Below, piece by piece: positions 1-7,642 of a stretch of DNA of 64,000 nt (the first letter of the stretch is position 1; each line of letters opens with the position of its first letter). A program made the position numbers and the translations under genes. The stretch is taken from positions 1-64,000 of the forward strand of contig QUFP01000001.1 of assembly GCA_003478935.1 (NCBI GenBank), read 5' to 3'. The notes under the pieces are model-generated. The model saw only the letters and a program-made list of their open reading frames with translations, did no database searches and had not been told where the DNA came from. The DNA is from Firmicutes bacterium AF25-13AC. Its GTDB lineage: Bacteria; Bacillota; Clostridia; Lachnospirales; Lachnospiraceae.

Positions 1-213
1 GCCGGCACCGACGCAGCCAACGCAGCCAAAGCCGGCACCGACTCAGCCGACACAGCCAAAGCCGGCACCAACGCAGCCAACAGAGCCAGATACACCAGCG
101 CAGCCAGATACAGTGCCGACAGAGCCAGATACACCGGCTCAGCCAGATACACCGGCTCAGCCAGATACACCAGCTCAGCCAGATACGCCGGCTCAGCCAG
201 ATACACCAGCAGC
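1..213 (+). repeat. Tandem minisatellite encoding PTQP and PDTPAQ repeats
   Basis: Two tandem repeat families lie head to tail. Roughly 1-95 has copies of an ACGCAGCCA-type unit interspersed with AAGCCGGCACC. Roughly 104-213 has an 18-bp unit (CCAGATACACCGGCTCAG and variants), five or more copies. Unit lengths are multiples of three, so copy-number changes keep the reading frame. Confidence 0.85.
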
Positions 214-262
214 TGATGTGCAGGAAGCACCGGCAGCAGAGATTGCAGAGACAATCGAATAA
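1..262 (+). CDS. C-terminal Pro/Thr/Gln-rich tail of an unidentified protein (5' truncated)
   Basis: The frame beginning at base 2 is open from the window edge to a TAA at 260-262. It encodes a low-complexity tail: first PAPTQPTQPK-type repeats, then at least five PDTPAQ hexapeptides, ending in an Ala/Glu-rich stretch (…AEIAETIE). Such tails are usually extended linkers or cell-wall-spanning segments, but no folded domain lies inside the window, so I assign no function. The next gene, tatD, starts 31 bases downstream without an obvious terminator and may be cotranscribed. In many Firmicutes metG lies before tatD, but nothing visible supports that identity here. Confidence 0.7.
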   Translation, partial: PAPTQPTQPKPAPTQPTQPKPAPTQPTEPDTPAQPDTVPTEPDTPAQPDTPAQPDTPAQPDTPAQPDTPAADVQEAPAAEIAETIE

Positions 263-293
263 ATTTTCGGATTGTAACAGAGAGGAATATAAA

Positions 294-1073
294 ATGATTT
301 TTGATACTCATGCGCATTATGATGATGATGCATTTGATGAGGATCGCGATACATTGCTGGGGGAGATTTTCTCCTCCGGCATTTGTTGTATCACGGACGT
401 TGGTGCGTCTGTAAAATCCTCAAAAAGTGCGGTTGCTCTTTCAAAAAAGTGGCCGCAGATATATGCTGCCGTTGGTGTTCATCCAGACAGCACAGCTGAT
501 ATGACAGAGGAAGATATTGAGACGCTGCGAAGCCTTGCACAGGAAAAAAAGGTCGTGGCAATTGGTGAGATCGGACTTGACTATTATTGGGACAATTCAC
601 CAAGAGAAGTTCAGAAAAAATGGTTTGAGCGACAGCTTGAACTTGCAAGAGAGGTTGATCTGCCTGTTATTATACACAGCAGAGAAGCAGCAAAGGACAC
701 TATGGATATAATGAGAGAGGCTGCCAAGGCAGGAAATACTGGTGTAATCCATTGCTATTCATATGCAGCTCCTATGGCAAAGGAATATGTTTCGATGGGA
801 TTTTTCATTGGAATAGGAGGTGTGCTTACCTTTAAAAATGCCAGGGTAATTAAAGAGGTGGCATCAGAAATTCCGCTTTCTTCGATTGTGCTTGAGACAG
901 ATAGTCCATATCTGGCACCTGTGCCATATCGCGGAAAACGTAATAATTCAATGTATTTAAAAGAAGTAGTAAAGCAACTGGCACAGATCAAGCAGGTGTC
1001 TGAGGAAACTGTTATTACGACAACGCTTGCAAATGCCAAAAGACTGTACCGATTGGAGGAAAACTGTGGCTGA
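294..1073 (+). CDS. tatD: TatD family metal-dependent hydrolase (deoxyribonuclease)
   Basis: Encodes 259 residues, the normal TatD length. The start is the ATG at 294, behind an AGAGAGG ribosome binding site near 280; the frame remains open upstream but that part is not TatD-like. Visible metal-site motifs in order are the N-terminal DTHAHYD, GEIGLDYYW in the middle, IIHSRE, IHCYS, and LETDSPYLAP near the C terminus. TatD proteins are TIM-barrel metallohydrolases with 3'-5' exonuclease activity on DNA or RNA. The stop overlaps the rsmA start by 8 bases, so the two are translationally coupled. The rnmV gene often found between tatD and rsmA in Firmicutes is absent here. Confidence 0.95.
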   Translation: MIFDTHAHYDDDAFDEDRDTLLGEIFSSGICCITDVGASVKSSKSAVALSKKWPQIYAAVGVHPDSTADMTEEDIETLRSLAQEKKVVAIGEIGLDYYWDNSPREVQKKWFERQLELAREVDLPVIIHSREAAKDTMDIMREAAKAGNTGVIHCYSYAAPMAKEYVSMGFFIGIGGVLTFKNARVIKEVASEIPLSSIVLETDSPYLAPVPYRGKRNNSMYLKEVVKQLAQIKQVSEETVITTTLANAKRLYRLEENCG

Positions 1074-1932
1074 ATTAGGAAATCCAAAGAATACAATAGA
1101 GGTATTACAGAAATACCAGTTTCATTTTGCAAAGAAATTTGGTCAGAACTTTCTGATTGATACGCATGTGCTTGATAAGATTGTGCGTGCAGCAGAGATC
1201 ACACCAGAGGATTATGTACTTGAGATTGGACCGGGAATTGGAACACTGACCCAATATCTGTGCGAATCTGCAAAACATGTATTTGCAGTTGAAATCGATG
1301 ACAATCTGATTCCGATTTTACAGGACACGCTGTCTCCATATGATAATGTTACGGTTATTCATAATGATGTTCTTAAGCTTGATATTAACAAGCTCGTGGA
1401 AGAAAAGTGTGAGGGAAAACGCATCAAGGTAGTTGCAAATCTTCCGTATTATATTACTACACCAATTTTAATGGGATTATTTGAGAGTCATGTACCTATG
1501 GAGAGTGTGACTGTTATGGTACAGAAAGAGGTCGCACAGCGTATGCAGGCACTTCCTGGCGGAAAGGATTATGGTGCACTGTCTCTTGCTGTACAGTTTT
1601 ATGCAGAACCATATATCGTGGCAAATGTTCCGCCAAACTGCTTTATGCCAAGACCAAATGTCGGAAGTGCTGTTATCCGTCTGACAAGTCATAAAAAACC
1701 AGTAGCAGTAAAAAATGAAAAGCTGATGTTTGACATTATACGTGCATCCTTTAATCAGAGAAGAAAAACACTAGTAAATGGCCTATATAACGTAGGCGGT
1801 TTAAACAAATCAAAGGAAGAGCTTGCAGCTGTGCTTGAAAGCATTGGTTTAGCAGCAAACGTGCGTGGAGAAACGCTGACACTTGAGCAGTTTGCAGCAC
1901 TTTCTGATGCATTGTCAAAAAGCGCGAATTAA
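1066..1932 (+). CDS. rsmA: 16S rRNA (adenine1518-N6/adenine1519-N6)-dimethyltransferase RsmA (KsgA)
   Basis: Encodes 288 residues, the usual size. The start chosen is GTG 1066, with GGAGGA five bases upstream and an 8-base overlap with tatD. An upstream ATG at 1027 in the same frame lies inside tatD and lacks a site. Hallmarks are GQNFLID near the N terminus, the SAM-binding loop VLEIGPGIGTLT, the acidic motif FAVEIDDNL, and the catalytic motif NLPYYITTPI. The C-terminal helical domain includes FNQRRKTLVNGL. The enzyme dimethylates two adjacent adenines in helix 45 of 16S rRNA late in 30S assembly; loss gives kasugamycin resistance. Confidence 0.96.
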   Translation: MAELGNPKNTIEVLQKYQFHFAKKFGQNFLIDTHVLDKIVRAAEITPEDYVLEIGPGIGTLTQYLCESAKHVFAVEIDDNLIPILQDTLSPYDNVTVIHNDVLKLDINKLVEEKCEGKRIKVVANLPYYITTPILMGLFESHVPMESVTVMVQKEVAQRMQALPGGKDYGALSLAVQFYAEPYIVANVPPNCFMPRPNVGSAVIRLTSHKKPVAVKNEKLMFDIIRASFNQRRKTLVNGLYNVGGLNKSKEELAAVLESIGLAANVRGETLTLEQFAALSDALSKSAN

Positions 1933-2003
1933 ATTGTTCTAAACGATGCCTTTCTTTCATATGTACTTATTTAGAATACATATAAGGAAAGGAAGGTATC
2001 AAT

Positions 2004-2957
2004 ATGGCACAGTATCAGCGCTTCCTCTCATATCTTTTTGAGTATGAGGGTGATCAAAAAAAGGAAAACTGCGGGTTTGCAAAGATAGAAATCAGAGGAG
2101 ATGTACAGCGTATTTTCCTGTCTGTAAAAAATAATGAGCAGGCTGAAATTTTGCATGTATTTGGCTTTTATCATACAAAGGATGGCTGCGATTGTGTGCC
2201 GCTTGGCCGTATGGTTGTAAAAAATGGAAAAGGACAGCTCCAGTACATCAATAACGGCGTTTATCTTGCAGGAAGTGAGATTAAATTTGAGCAGCTTAGC
2301 GGAATTGTAGCAGGCAGACAGAAGCCGTTTTCAAACGCTTATGCAACTGTCTGGGATGACCAGTATTTTGGACTCTCACTGTTTGAGAAGGATCGAGCAA
2401 AACAAACAGCACAGTCTGAAGATGAACAGGTTTTGGAAAATCAGCCTCAGGAAGAACTTCAAACGATGGAAGTTTGCTGTGAGATTGATAGCAAAGAAAC
2501 AAACAAAATAGAACAGGGACAAGACAAGGCAGATGCTGTTTGGGCACAGTTAAGTACAGCGTATCAGCATATTGAGACGCTTCCGGGTGATACAGTAGTT
2601 TGTTTAAAGGTAATGCCAGCAGATATTGGCCGTCTTCCTCGTCCAAATTGGATGTTAAGCAATAATGGATTTTTGATGTACAGTTTTGTGAAGTACCGCT
2701 ATATTGTATTTGCAAAAGTGACACAAGGACGTTATGAGCTTTGGGTGCCTGGCAATTATGAAAAGAGTGAGGAACTTATGGCGCAGATGTTTGGCTTTTA
2801 TTGTTTTCGCTCCGTTAAATCAAAAAAAGCGTCAGCAGGAGACTTTGGCTACTGGTGTGTGCCGATTGTATTTCCGGCAGATGATCAGGGTGAAAAAAAG
2901 GAAGCAAAGATGACAGTTGCAGATCAACAAAAAACGGTGAATCCTGCATTTGGTTAA
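2004..2957 (+). CDS. Uncharacterised lachnospiral protein (DUF6128-like, tentative)
   Basis: Encodes 317 residues from ATG 2004, behind a strong AAGGAAAGGAAGG site. No signal peptide or membrane helix is visible, so it is probably cytoplasmic. The N-terminal half opens with YQRFLSYLFEYE and is rich in beta-strand-like patterns; a charged, Gln/Glu-rich linker occupies about residues 130-180; the C-terminal half has the pattern LPRPNWMLSNNGFLMYSF followed by YELWVPG. From memory this architecture matches a widespread family of Lachnospiraceae hypothetical proteins, possibly DUF6128, but I cannot confirm that here. The gene lies between rsmA and tadA in the same direction, with short gaps. Function unknown. 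Confidence 0.8.
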   Translation: MAQYQRFLSYLFEYEGDQKKENCGFAKIEIRGDVQRIFLSVKNNEQAEILHVFGFYHTKDGCDCVPLGRMVVKNGKGQLQYINNGVYLAGSEIKFEQLSGIVAGRQKPFSNAYATVWDDQYFGLSLFEKDRAKQTAQSEDEQVLENQPQEELQTMEVCCEIDSKETNKIEQGQDKADAVWAQLSTAYQHIETLPGDTVVCLKVMPADIGRLPRPNWMLSNNGFLMYSFVKYRYIVFAKVTQGRYELWVPGNYEKSEELMAQMFGFYCFRSVKSKKASAGDFGYWCVPIVFPADDQGEKKEAKMTVADQQKTVNPAFG

Positions 2958-2989
2958 AAACACATCAAAAACAGAAGAAAGGGAAAACA

Positions 2990-3559
2990 ATGGCAACAGA
3001 GAACGAGCAGCTTTTGGAAGAACAGGCAAGGCTTAGAGAAAAGGAAGACCGAAAATTTATGCGTCAGGCACTTACACAGGCCAAAAAGGCAGCAGCTATT
3101 GATGAAGTTCCAATTGGCTGTGTTATCGTTTGTGATGGAAAAGTCATTGCCAGAGGCTATAACAGAAGAAACATAGAAAGCTCAGTGCTTGGTCATGCAG
3201 AGCTGGCAGCTATGAAAAAAGCATCGAAAAAGCTTGGTGACTGGCGTCTGGAGGGATGTACGATGTACGTGACGCTTGAGCCATGCCAGATGTGTGCCGG
3301 AGCAGCCGTGCAGGCACGTCTTGATCGTGTGGTTATAGGTGCAATGAATGCAAAGGCAGGGTGTGCGGGTTCCATTATAAATTTGCTTGATATGCAGCAG
3401 TTTAATCATCAGATTCCGATCACAAAGGGTGTTTTGGAACAGGAATGCTCGCAGATATTGTCAGAGTTTTTTAAACGTATCAGGGTAAAAAAGAAGAAAC
3501 GCCCCTTGACAAACGAAGAAATATCCGATACAATTATGGATGCGCAGCCGGGGCGGTAG
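2990..3559 (+). CDS. tadA: tRNA-specific adenosine-34 deaminase TadA
   Basis: Encodes 189 residues, longer than the roughly 150-160 typical, because of a charged N-terminal extension of about 20 residues and a basic C-terminal tail. The zinc-dependent deaminase signature is complete: GHAELAAM (zinc His and proton-shuttling Glu) and EPCQMCAGA (zinc Cys pair). TadA converts A34 to inosine in tRNA-Arg(ACG). Start ATG 2990 has a GAAAGGG site; a later start near EKEDRKFM is possible. Its stop codon lies inside the predicted 5' end of the SRP RNA, matching the classic Firmicute order tadA - SRP RNA - dnaX. Confidence 0.95.
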   Translation: MATENEQLLEEQARLREKEDRKFMRQALTQAKKAAAIDEVPIGCVIVCDGKVIARGYNRRNIESSVLGHAELAAMKKASKKLGDWRLEGCTMYVTLEPCQMCAGAAVQARLDRVVIGAMNAKAGCAGSIINLLDMQQFNHQIPITKGVLEQECSQILSEFFKRIRVKKKKRPLTNEEISDTIMDAQPGR

Positions 3560-3802
3560 CGGTGCCTTGTACCTTCAATCCGCTATAGTGGGGGTCATAT
3601 CCCGGCTGAGGGTGTTTCACTTGTAGAGCTGCCCTCTGTAAGTGGCGTTGAAGTTTGGGTCTTACGCAACAAGACTCTGTGAACCATGTCAGGTCGGGAA
3701 CGAAGCAGCATTAAGCAGAATCTCTTGTGTGCCGTGAGGGTGCCTGAGCCGAGCAGGCTGCAGAGGTAACGTCTGGGGGTGGCATTCGAAGCTGGGATGC
3801 GC
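3553..3802 (+). ncRNA. ffs: Signal recognition particle RNA, large bacterial (Alu-containing) type
   Basis: The S-domain apical hairpin carrying the conserved Ffh-binding core is at about 3688-3709 (GTCAGGTCGGGAACGAAGCA, with a GGAA tetraloop and flanking GAAGCAGC). The Alu-domain signature is at the 5' end: TAGCGG (about 3557) pairs with CCGCTA (about 3580), enclosing the GTGCCTTGTACC segment. Helix 5 is supported by CCCGGCT near 3601 pairing with AGCTGGG near 3790. Length about 250 nt fits Bacillus/Clostridium SRP RNAs that contain an Alu domain. The exact ends are inferred; the 5' end overlaps the tadA stop. A Rho-independent terminator follows at 3840. Confidence 0.92.
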
Positions 3803-3839
3803 AAAAAAATGATATATCAAAAGAAAAAGAGTTTTTTAG

Positions 3840-3871
3840 GAGTTGTCTGTTGCATCGACAGCTCTTTTTTT
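3840..3871 (+). terminator. Rho-independent terminator after SRP RNA
   Basis: GAGTTGTC pairs with GACAGCTC (one G-U) around a 9-nt loop and is followed by seven T. It ends the SRP RNA transcript before pfkA. Confidence 0.85.
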
Positions 3872-3878
3872 GTATAAT
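3850..3878 (+). promoter_or_regulatory. Candidate sigma-A promoter for pfkA, inside the terminator
   Basis: TTGCAT (3850-3855), a 17-base spacer and a perfect TATAAT (3873-3878) lie 68 bases before the pfkA start. The -35 hexamer sits in the loop of the SRP RNA terminator, so the two signals would be nested. Sequence match only. Confidence 0.45.
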
Positions 3879-3946
3879 AAAAACTACGATGGGTTAGTTT
3901 TGCCATTGATATAGCTGAAATCCTAAATTATAAGGAGGAAGATACG

Positions 3947-5017
3947 ATGAGAGTTGGAATGTTAACCAGCGGCGGAGATTGTCAGAGCTTGAATGCAACC
4001 ATGAGAGGTGTTGCAAAGACGCTATATAATCAGAGAAAGGATGTTGAAATTATTGGTTTCATCGAAGGTTATCGCGGACTGATCTATGAGGATTACCGTA
4101 TTATGAAATCAAAGGATTTTTCTGGAATTCTGACAAATGGCGGTACGATTTTGGGTACGAGCAGACAGCCATTTAAGCTGATGCGTGTCCCGGATGAGAA
4201 TGGTCTTGATAAGGTAGAGGCAATGAAGAATACCTACAAGAAGCTAAAGCTTGACTGTCTCGTAGTATTAGGCGGAAATGGCAGCCAGAAGACGACAAAT
4301 CTTCTTCGTCAGGAAGGACTTAACGTCATCGGACTTCCAAAAACAATTGACAACGATCTGTGGGGAACTGATGTTACCTTTGGTTTTCAGAGTGCTATCA
4401 ATCTGGCTACACAGACTATTGACTGTATCCATACAACTGCAGCTTCACACGGACGTGTTTTTATCGTGGAGATAATGGGTCATAAGGTAGGATGGCTTAC
4501 GCTTCATGCAGGTATTGCAGGCGGAGCAGATATCATTCTTGTTCCAGAGATTCCGTATGATATCAATAAGGTGGCAGCAGCTGTAAATAAGCGTGCTAAG
4601 GAAGGAAAGCGTTTCTCAATCATTGCTGTTGCTGAGGGTGCAATCTCCAAGGAGCAGGCTGCACTTTCAAAGAAAGAATATAAGAAATATATTGCAACGC
4701 GTCAGTATCCATCTATCTCTTACGAGATTGGTGCAAAGATTTCTGAGCTGACTGGACAGGAGGTGCGTGTAGCAGTTCCAGGTCATATGCAAAGAGGTGG
4801 AAGTCCGTGCCCTTATGACCGTGTCCTTTCAACAAGACTTGGCGCAGCAGCAGGCAAGATGATCTTAGACGGAGAGTTTGGCTACCTGGTAGGTATGAAG
4901 AACAACCATATCGCAAAGATTCCGTTAGCAGATGTTGCAGGAAAGCTTAAAATGATCCAGCCGGATGATGAGATGGTTCAGGAAGCAAAGCTCATGGGAA
5001 TTTCATTTGGAGATTAA
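3947..5017 (+). CDS. pfkA: 6-phosphofructokinase
   Basis: Encodes 356 residues from ATG 3947, with AAGGAGG upstream. Phosphofructokinase landmarks: N-terminal TSGGDCQSLNA, GGTILGTSR, the phosphoryl-donor motif GGNGS (residues 109-113), PKTIDND (131-137) carrying the catalytic Asp, IVEIMGHKVGWL, and the substrate-side PGHMQRGGSP. The Gly in the position that is Asp in most PPi-dependent enzymes favours ATP, whereas the Lys of PKTIDND is usual in PPi-type and group III enzymes; the Asp of the standard GGDGS is Asn here. It catalyses fructose 6-phosphate to fructose 1,6-bisphosphate. dnaX starts seven bases after its stop, so the two probably form one operon. Confidence 0.92.
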   Translation: MRVGMLTSGGDCQSLNATMRGVAKTLYNQRKDVEIIGFIEGYRGLIYEDYRIMKSKDFSGILTNGGTILGTSRQPFKLMRVPDENGLDKVEAMKNTYKKLKLDCLVVLGGNGSQKTTNLLRQEGLNVIGLPKTIDNDLWGTDVTFGFQSAINLATQTIDCIHTTAASHGRVFIVEIMGHKVGWLTLHAGIAGGADIILVPEIPYDINKVAAAVNKRAKEGKRFSIIAVAEGAISKEQAALSKKEYKKYIATRQYPSISYEIGAKISELTGQEVRVAVPGHMQRGGSPCPYDRVLSTRLGAAAGKMILDGEFGYLVGMKNNHIAKIPLADVAGKLKMIQPDDEMVQEAKLMGISFGD

Positions 5018-5023
5018 TTGTAA

Positions 5024-6625
5024 ATGGCATATACAGCATTATACCGCAAATGGCGTCCTGCCCGATTTGAAGATGTAAGAGGGCAGGAGCACATTGTACG
5101 GACTTTAAAAAATCAGATTATTTCAGACCGCGTAGGTCATGCTTATCTGTTCTGCGGCACGAGAGGAACAGGAAAAACCACGATTGCAAAGATCATGGCG
5201 CGTGCCGTCAACTGTGAGCATCCTGTGGATGGAAGCCCGTGCAATGAATGTGCGGTGTGCCGGTCGATCCTTGAGGGACGCTCAGTCAATGTGGCTGAAA
5301 TTGATGCGGCATCAAACAACGGTGTCGATAATATCAGAGAGATTCGTGATCAGGTTCAGTACTCGCCGACAGAAGGAAAATATCGCGTCTATATCATAGA
5401 TGAGGTGCATATGCTGTCGGCGGGGGCTTTTAATGCGCTTTTAAAAACGCTTGAGGAGCCGCCGGCATATGTGATTTTTATTTTAGCAACGACAGAGGCA
5501 AATAAAATACCTATCACGGTTTTGTCGAGATGTCAGCGATATGATTTCAGGCGAATTGGAAATAATGTAATAGCAGATCAGGTTTCCAATCTGCTTAAGG
5601 CAGAAGGTGTCGAGGCAGATGAGGATGCAGTTCGCTACGTAGCAAAAGCAGCTGATGGATCGATGCGAGATGCATTAAGTCTTTTGGAACAATGTATTTC
5701 ATTTTATTATGGTCAGAGGCTGACGTATGAGAAGGTGCTAGATGTACTCGGTGCAGTAGATACACAGGTATTTTCTAAGCTGCTTCGCCTGATTATACGA
5801 TGTGATGTGCCGGGATGCGTGCAGCTGATGGATGAAATCAGTTCACAGGGGCGCGATCTTAGCCAATTTGTTACAGACTTTATCTGGTATCTGCGAAATC
5901 TTATGCTGGTGCAGACAGCAGACCAGAGTGCGCAGGCACTTGAGATGACAAAAGAAAATTATGAGGCGCTTCGAGAAGAATCAAAGATGGTAGCGCTTAG
6001 TGTGCTGATGAGAAATATCAGGATATGTTCTGAGCTTTCAAATCAGCTCAAATTTGCTGTCTCAAAACGAGTACTTATTGAGATGGCAATTATTAAGATG
6101 ATGCAGCCGCAGATGGAGGACGATATAGAGAGTCTTCGTGTGAGACTGGATCAAATTGAGGAGAAAATTGCTTCTGGCAGTTTTGTTAATAATACAGAAC
6201 CGCAGCAGTCGGGAAGCATTTTTGATTCTTATTTTGAAGGTGATGCAAAGCAGCCTGTTATGCAAAAAGCAGCGCAGACTGTTGAATTAAGCGAAGCTGA
6301 ATATGAGGACTATCAAAAAATAAGCAGTGAGTGGAAGAAGCTTTCTCACATGCAGTCGGGATTTATGAATTCGATTTTGATGGGAACAAATATAAGCTAT
6401 GATAAGGCAAAAGGCTTGTGCATTGTATTCACAAACAAATTTAACTATGAGCTGATGCTTCGACAGGAACGTATGGAAGAGCTTCGGCAGATGTTAAACA
6501 AGCAGTATCAGAAGGAATTTTCAATTACTGCGAAGCTTCTTGAGGCAGGTGAGGCGATGCCGCGCATTACAAGAGGCAGCCATATTGAGGGAATCAATAT
6601 GGAAATTGGTGTTGAAGATGAATAA
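5024..6625 (+). CDS. dnaX: DNA polymerase III subunit gamma/tau
   Basis: Encodes 533 residues. This clamp-loader AAA+ ATPase shows the Walker A GTRGTGKTT (residues 45-53), a four-Cys zinc module (C64, C73, C76, C79), Walker B with DEVHML, sensor 1 in the TTEANKIPITVLSRCQRYD segment, and sensor 2 in DGSMRDALSLLEQ. The variable tau-like C-terminal part follows from about residue 370. It loads the beta clamp and links polymerase cores at the fork. The start ATG 5024 has only a weak upstream site (GGAG about 12 bases away), consistent with coupling to pfkA. I saw no convincing programmed frameshift motif for a separate gamma form. Confidence 0.96.
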   Translation: MAYTALYRKWRPARFEDVRGQEHIVRTLKNQIISDRVGHAYLFCGTRGTGKTTIAKIMARAVNCEHPVDGSPCNECAVCRSILEGRSVNVAEIDAASNNGVDNIREIRDQVQYSPTEGKYRVYIIDEVHMLSAGAFNALLKTLEEPPAYVIFILATTEANKIPITVLSRCQRYDFRRIGNNVIADQVSNLLKAEGVEADEDAVRYVAKAADGSMRDALSLLEQCISFYYGQRLTYEKVLDVLGAVDTQVFSKLLRLIIRCDVPGCVQLMDEISSQGRDLSQFVTDFIWYLRNLMLVQTADQSAQALEMTKENYEALREESKMVALSVLMRNIRICSELSNQLKFAVSKRVLIEMAIIKMMQPQMEDDIESLRVRLDQIEEKIASGSFVNNTEPQQSGSIFDSYFEGDAKQPVMQKAAQTVELSEAEYEDYQKISSEWKKLSHMQSGFMNSILMGTNISYDKAKGLCIVFTNKFNYELMLRQERMEELRQMLNKQYQKEFSITAKLLEAGEAMPRITRGSHIEGINMEIGVEDE

Positions 6626-6657
6626 TTAAATTTATAGTTGAAAGGAAAAGTAAAGAC

Positions 6658-7023
6658 ATGGCAAAAAGAGGTGGATTCCCAGGCGGTATGCCGGGCAATA
6701 TGAACAATTTAATGAAGCAGGCACAGAGAATGCAGCGCCAGATGGAGGAGCAGCAGAAGGAGCTTGAGGAAAAGGAATTTACCGCAAGTGTAGGCGGCGG
6801 TGTTGTTAAGGTTACTGTTTCTGGCAAAAGAGAAGTAACAAATGTTGAGTTGGCAGAAGAAGCTGTTGATCCAGATGATATCGAGACATTGCAGGATCTG
6901 ATCGTAGCAGCTGTAAATGAGGCTATGCGTCAGGTTGATGAGGCTTCTTCTCAGTCAATGGGCAAATTAGCAGGTGGTTTAGGCGGCAGCCTTGGTGGTC
7001 TTGGCGGAGGCTTTCCGTTCTGA
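6658..7023 (+). CDS. ybaB: YbaB/EbfC family nucleoid-associated protein
   Basis: Encodes 121 residues from ATG 6658 (GAAAGGA site). The core shows the family pattern: a Met/Gln-rich first helix ([18 protein letters not shown]), the strand [15 protein letters not shown], and a second helix region [19 protein letters not shown]. The C-terminal tail is Gly/Leu-rich. YbaB/EbfC proteins are small DNA-binding dimers coating the nucleoid. The stop overlaps the recR start by one base (TGATG), and the dnaX-ybaB-recR order is conserved across Firmicutes. Confidence 0.95.
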   Translation: MAKRGGFPGGMPGNMNNLMKQAQRMQRQMEEQQKELEEKEFTASVGGGVVKVTVSGKREVTNVELAEEAVDPDDIETLQDLIVAAVNEAMRQVDEASSQSMGKLAGGLGGSLGGLGGGFPF

Positions 7024-7622
7024 TGGATTTTTACAGCAAAACAGTAAATCAATTGATTGAAGAATTGTCCAGACTGCCTGGGATTGGAGCAAAATCAGCT
7101 CAGCGTCTGGCATTTCATATTATTAATATGCCAAAAGAGCAGGTGGAACAGCTGGCGCAGTCGATGGTGAATGCGCGCAGCAATATCCGCTATTGCAAGG
7201 AGTGCTTTACACTGACAGATCAGGAGCTATGTCCGATCTGTAGCAGTGCAAAGAGAGACAAGTCGGTGATTATGGTGGTGGAAACTTCCAGAGATCTGGC
7301 AGCTTATGAGAAAACAGGAAAATTTGATGGCGTGTATCATGTTCTTCACGGGGCAATTTCTCCTATGCTTGGAATAGGACCGGGAGACATTAAAATAAAG
7401 GAATTGCTGGTGCGCCTGCAGCGCGAAGATGTGCGAGAGGTGATTATTGCGACAAATTCCAGTCTGGAAGGAGAAGCAACAGCGATGTATATAAGCAAAT
7501 TAATCAAGCCAGCTGGCATTAAGGTAACACGTATTGCAAGTGGTGTGCCTGTAGGCGGTGATTTGGAATATATAGATGAAGTGACATTAACACGTGCACT
7601 TGATGGACGTGTGGAATTATAG
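7023..7622 (+). CDS. recR: Recombination mediator RecR
   Basis: Encodes 199 residues, standard length. It contains the N-terminal helix-hairpin-helix ([18 protein letters not shown]), a C4 zinc finger (C58, C61, C70, C73), and a Toprim domain starting with [14 protein letters not shown] and continuing through the [12 protein letters not shown] segment. RecR works with RecO and RecF to load RecA at single-strand gaps. Translation is coupled to ybaB through a TGATG overlap. Confidence 0.97.
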   Translation: MDFYSKTVNQLIEELSRLPGIGAKSAQRLAFHIINMPKEQVEQLAQSMVNARSNIRYCKECFTLTDQELCPICSSAKRDKSVIMVVETSRDLAAYEKTGKFDGVYHVLHGAISPMLGIGPGDIKIKELLVRLQREDVREVIIATNSSLEGEATAMYISKLIKPAGIKVTRIASGVPVGGDLEYIDEVTLTRALDGRVEL

Positions 7623-7642
7623 TTGCAGGAAATGGTGACAAA

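Noticed and set aside
5024..6625. Programmed -1 frameshift in dnaX producing gamma
   Set aside because: No heptamer with a supporting stem-loop and upstream Shine-Dalgarno element was convincing; the full tau-length frame is intact.
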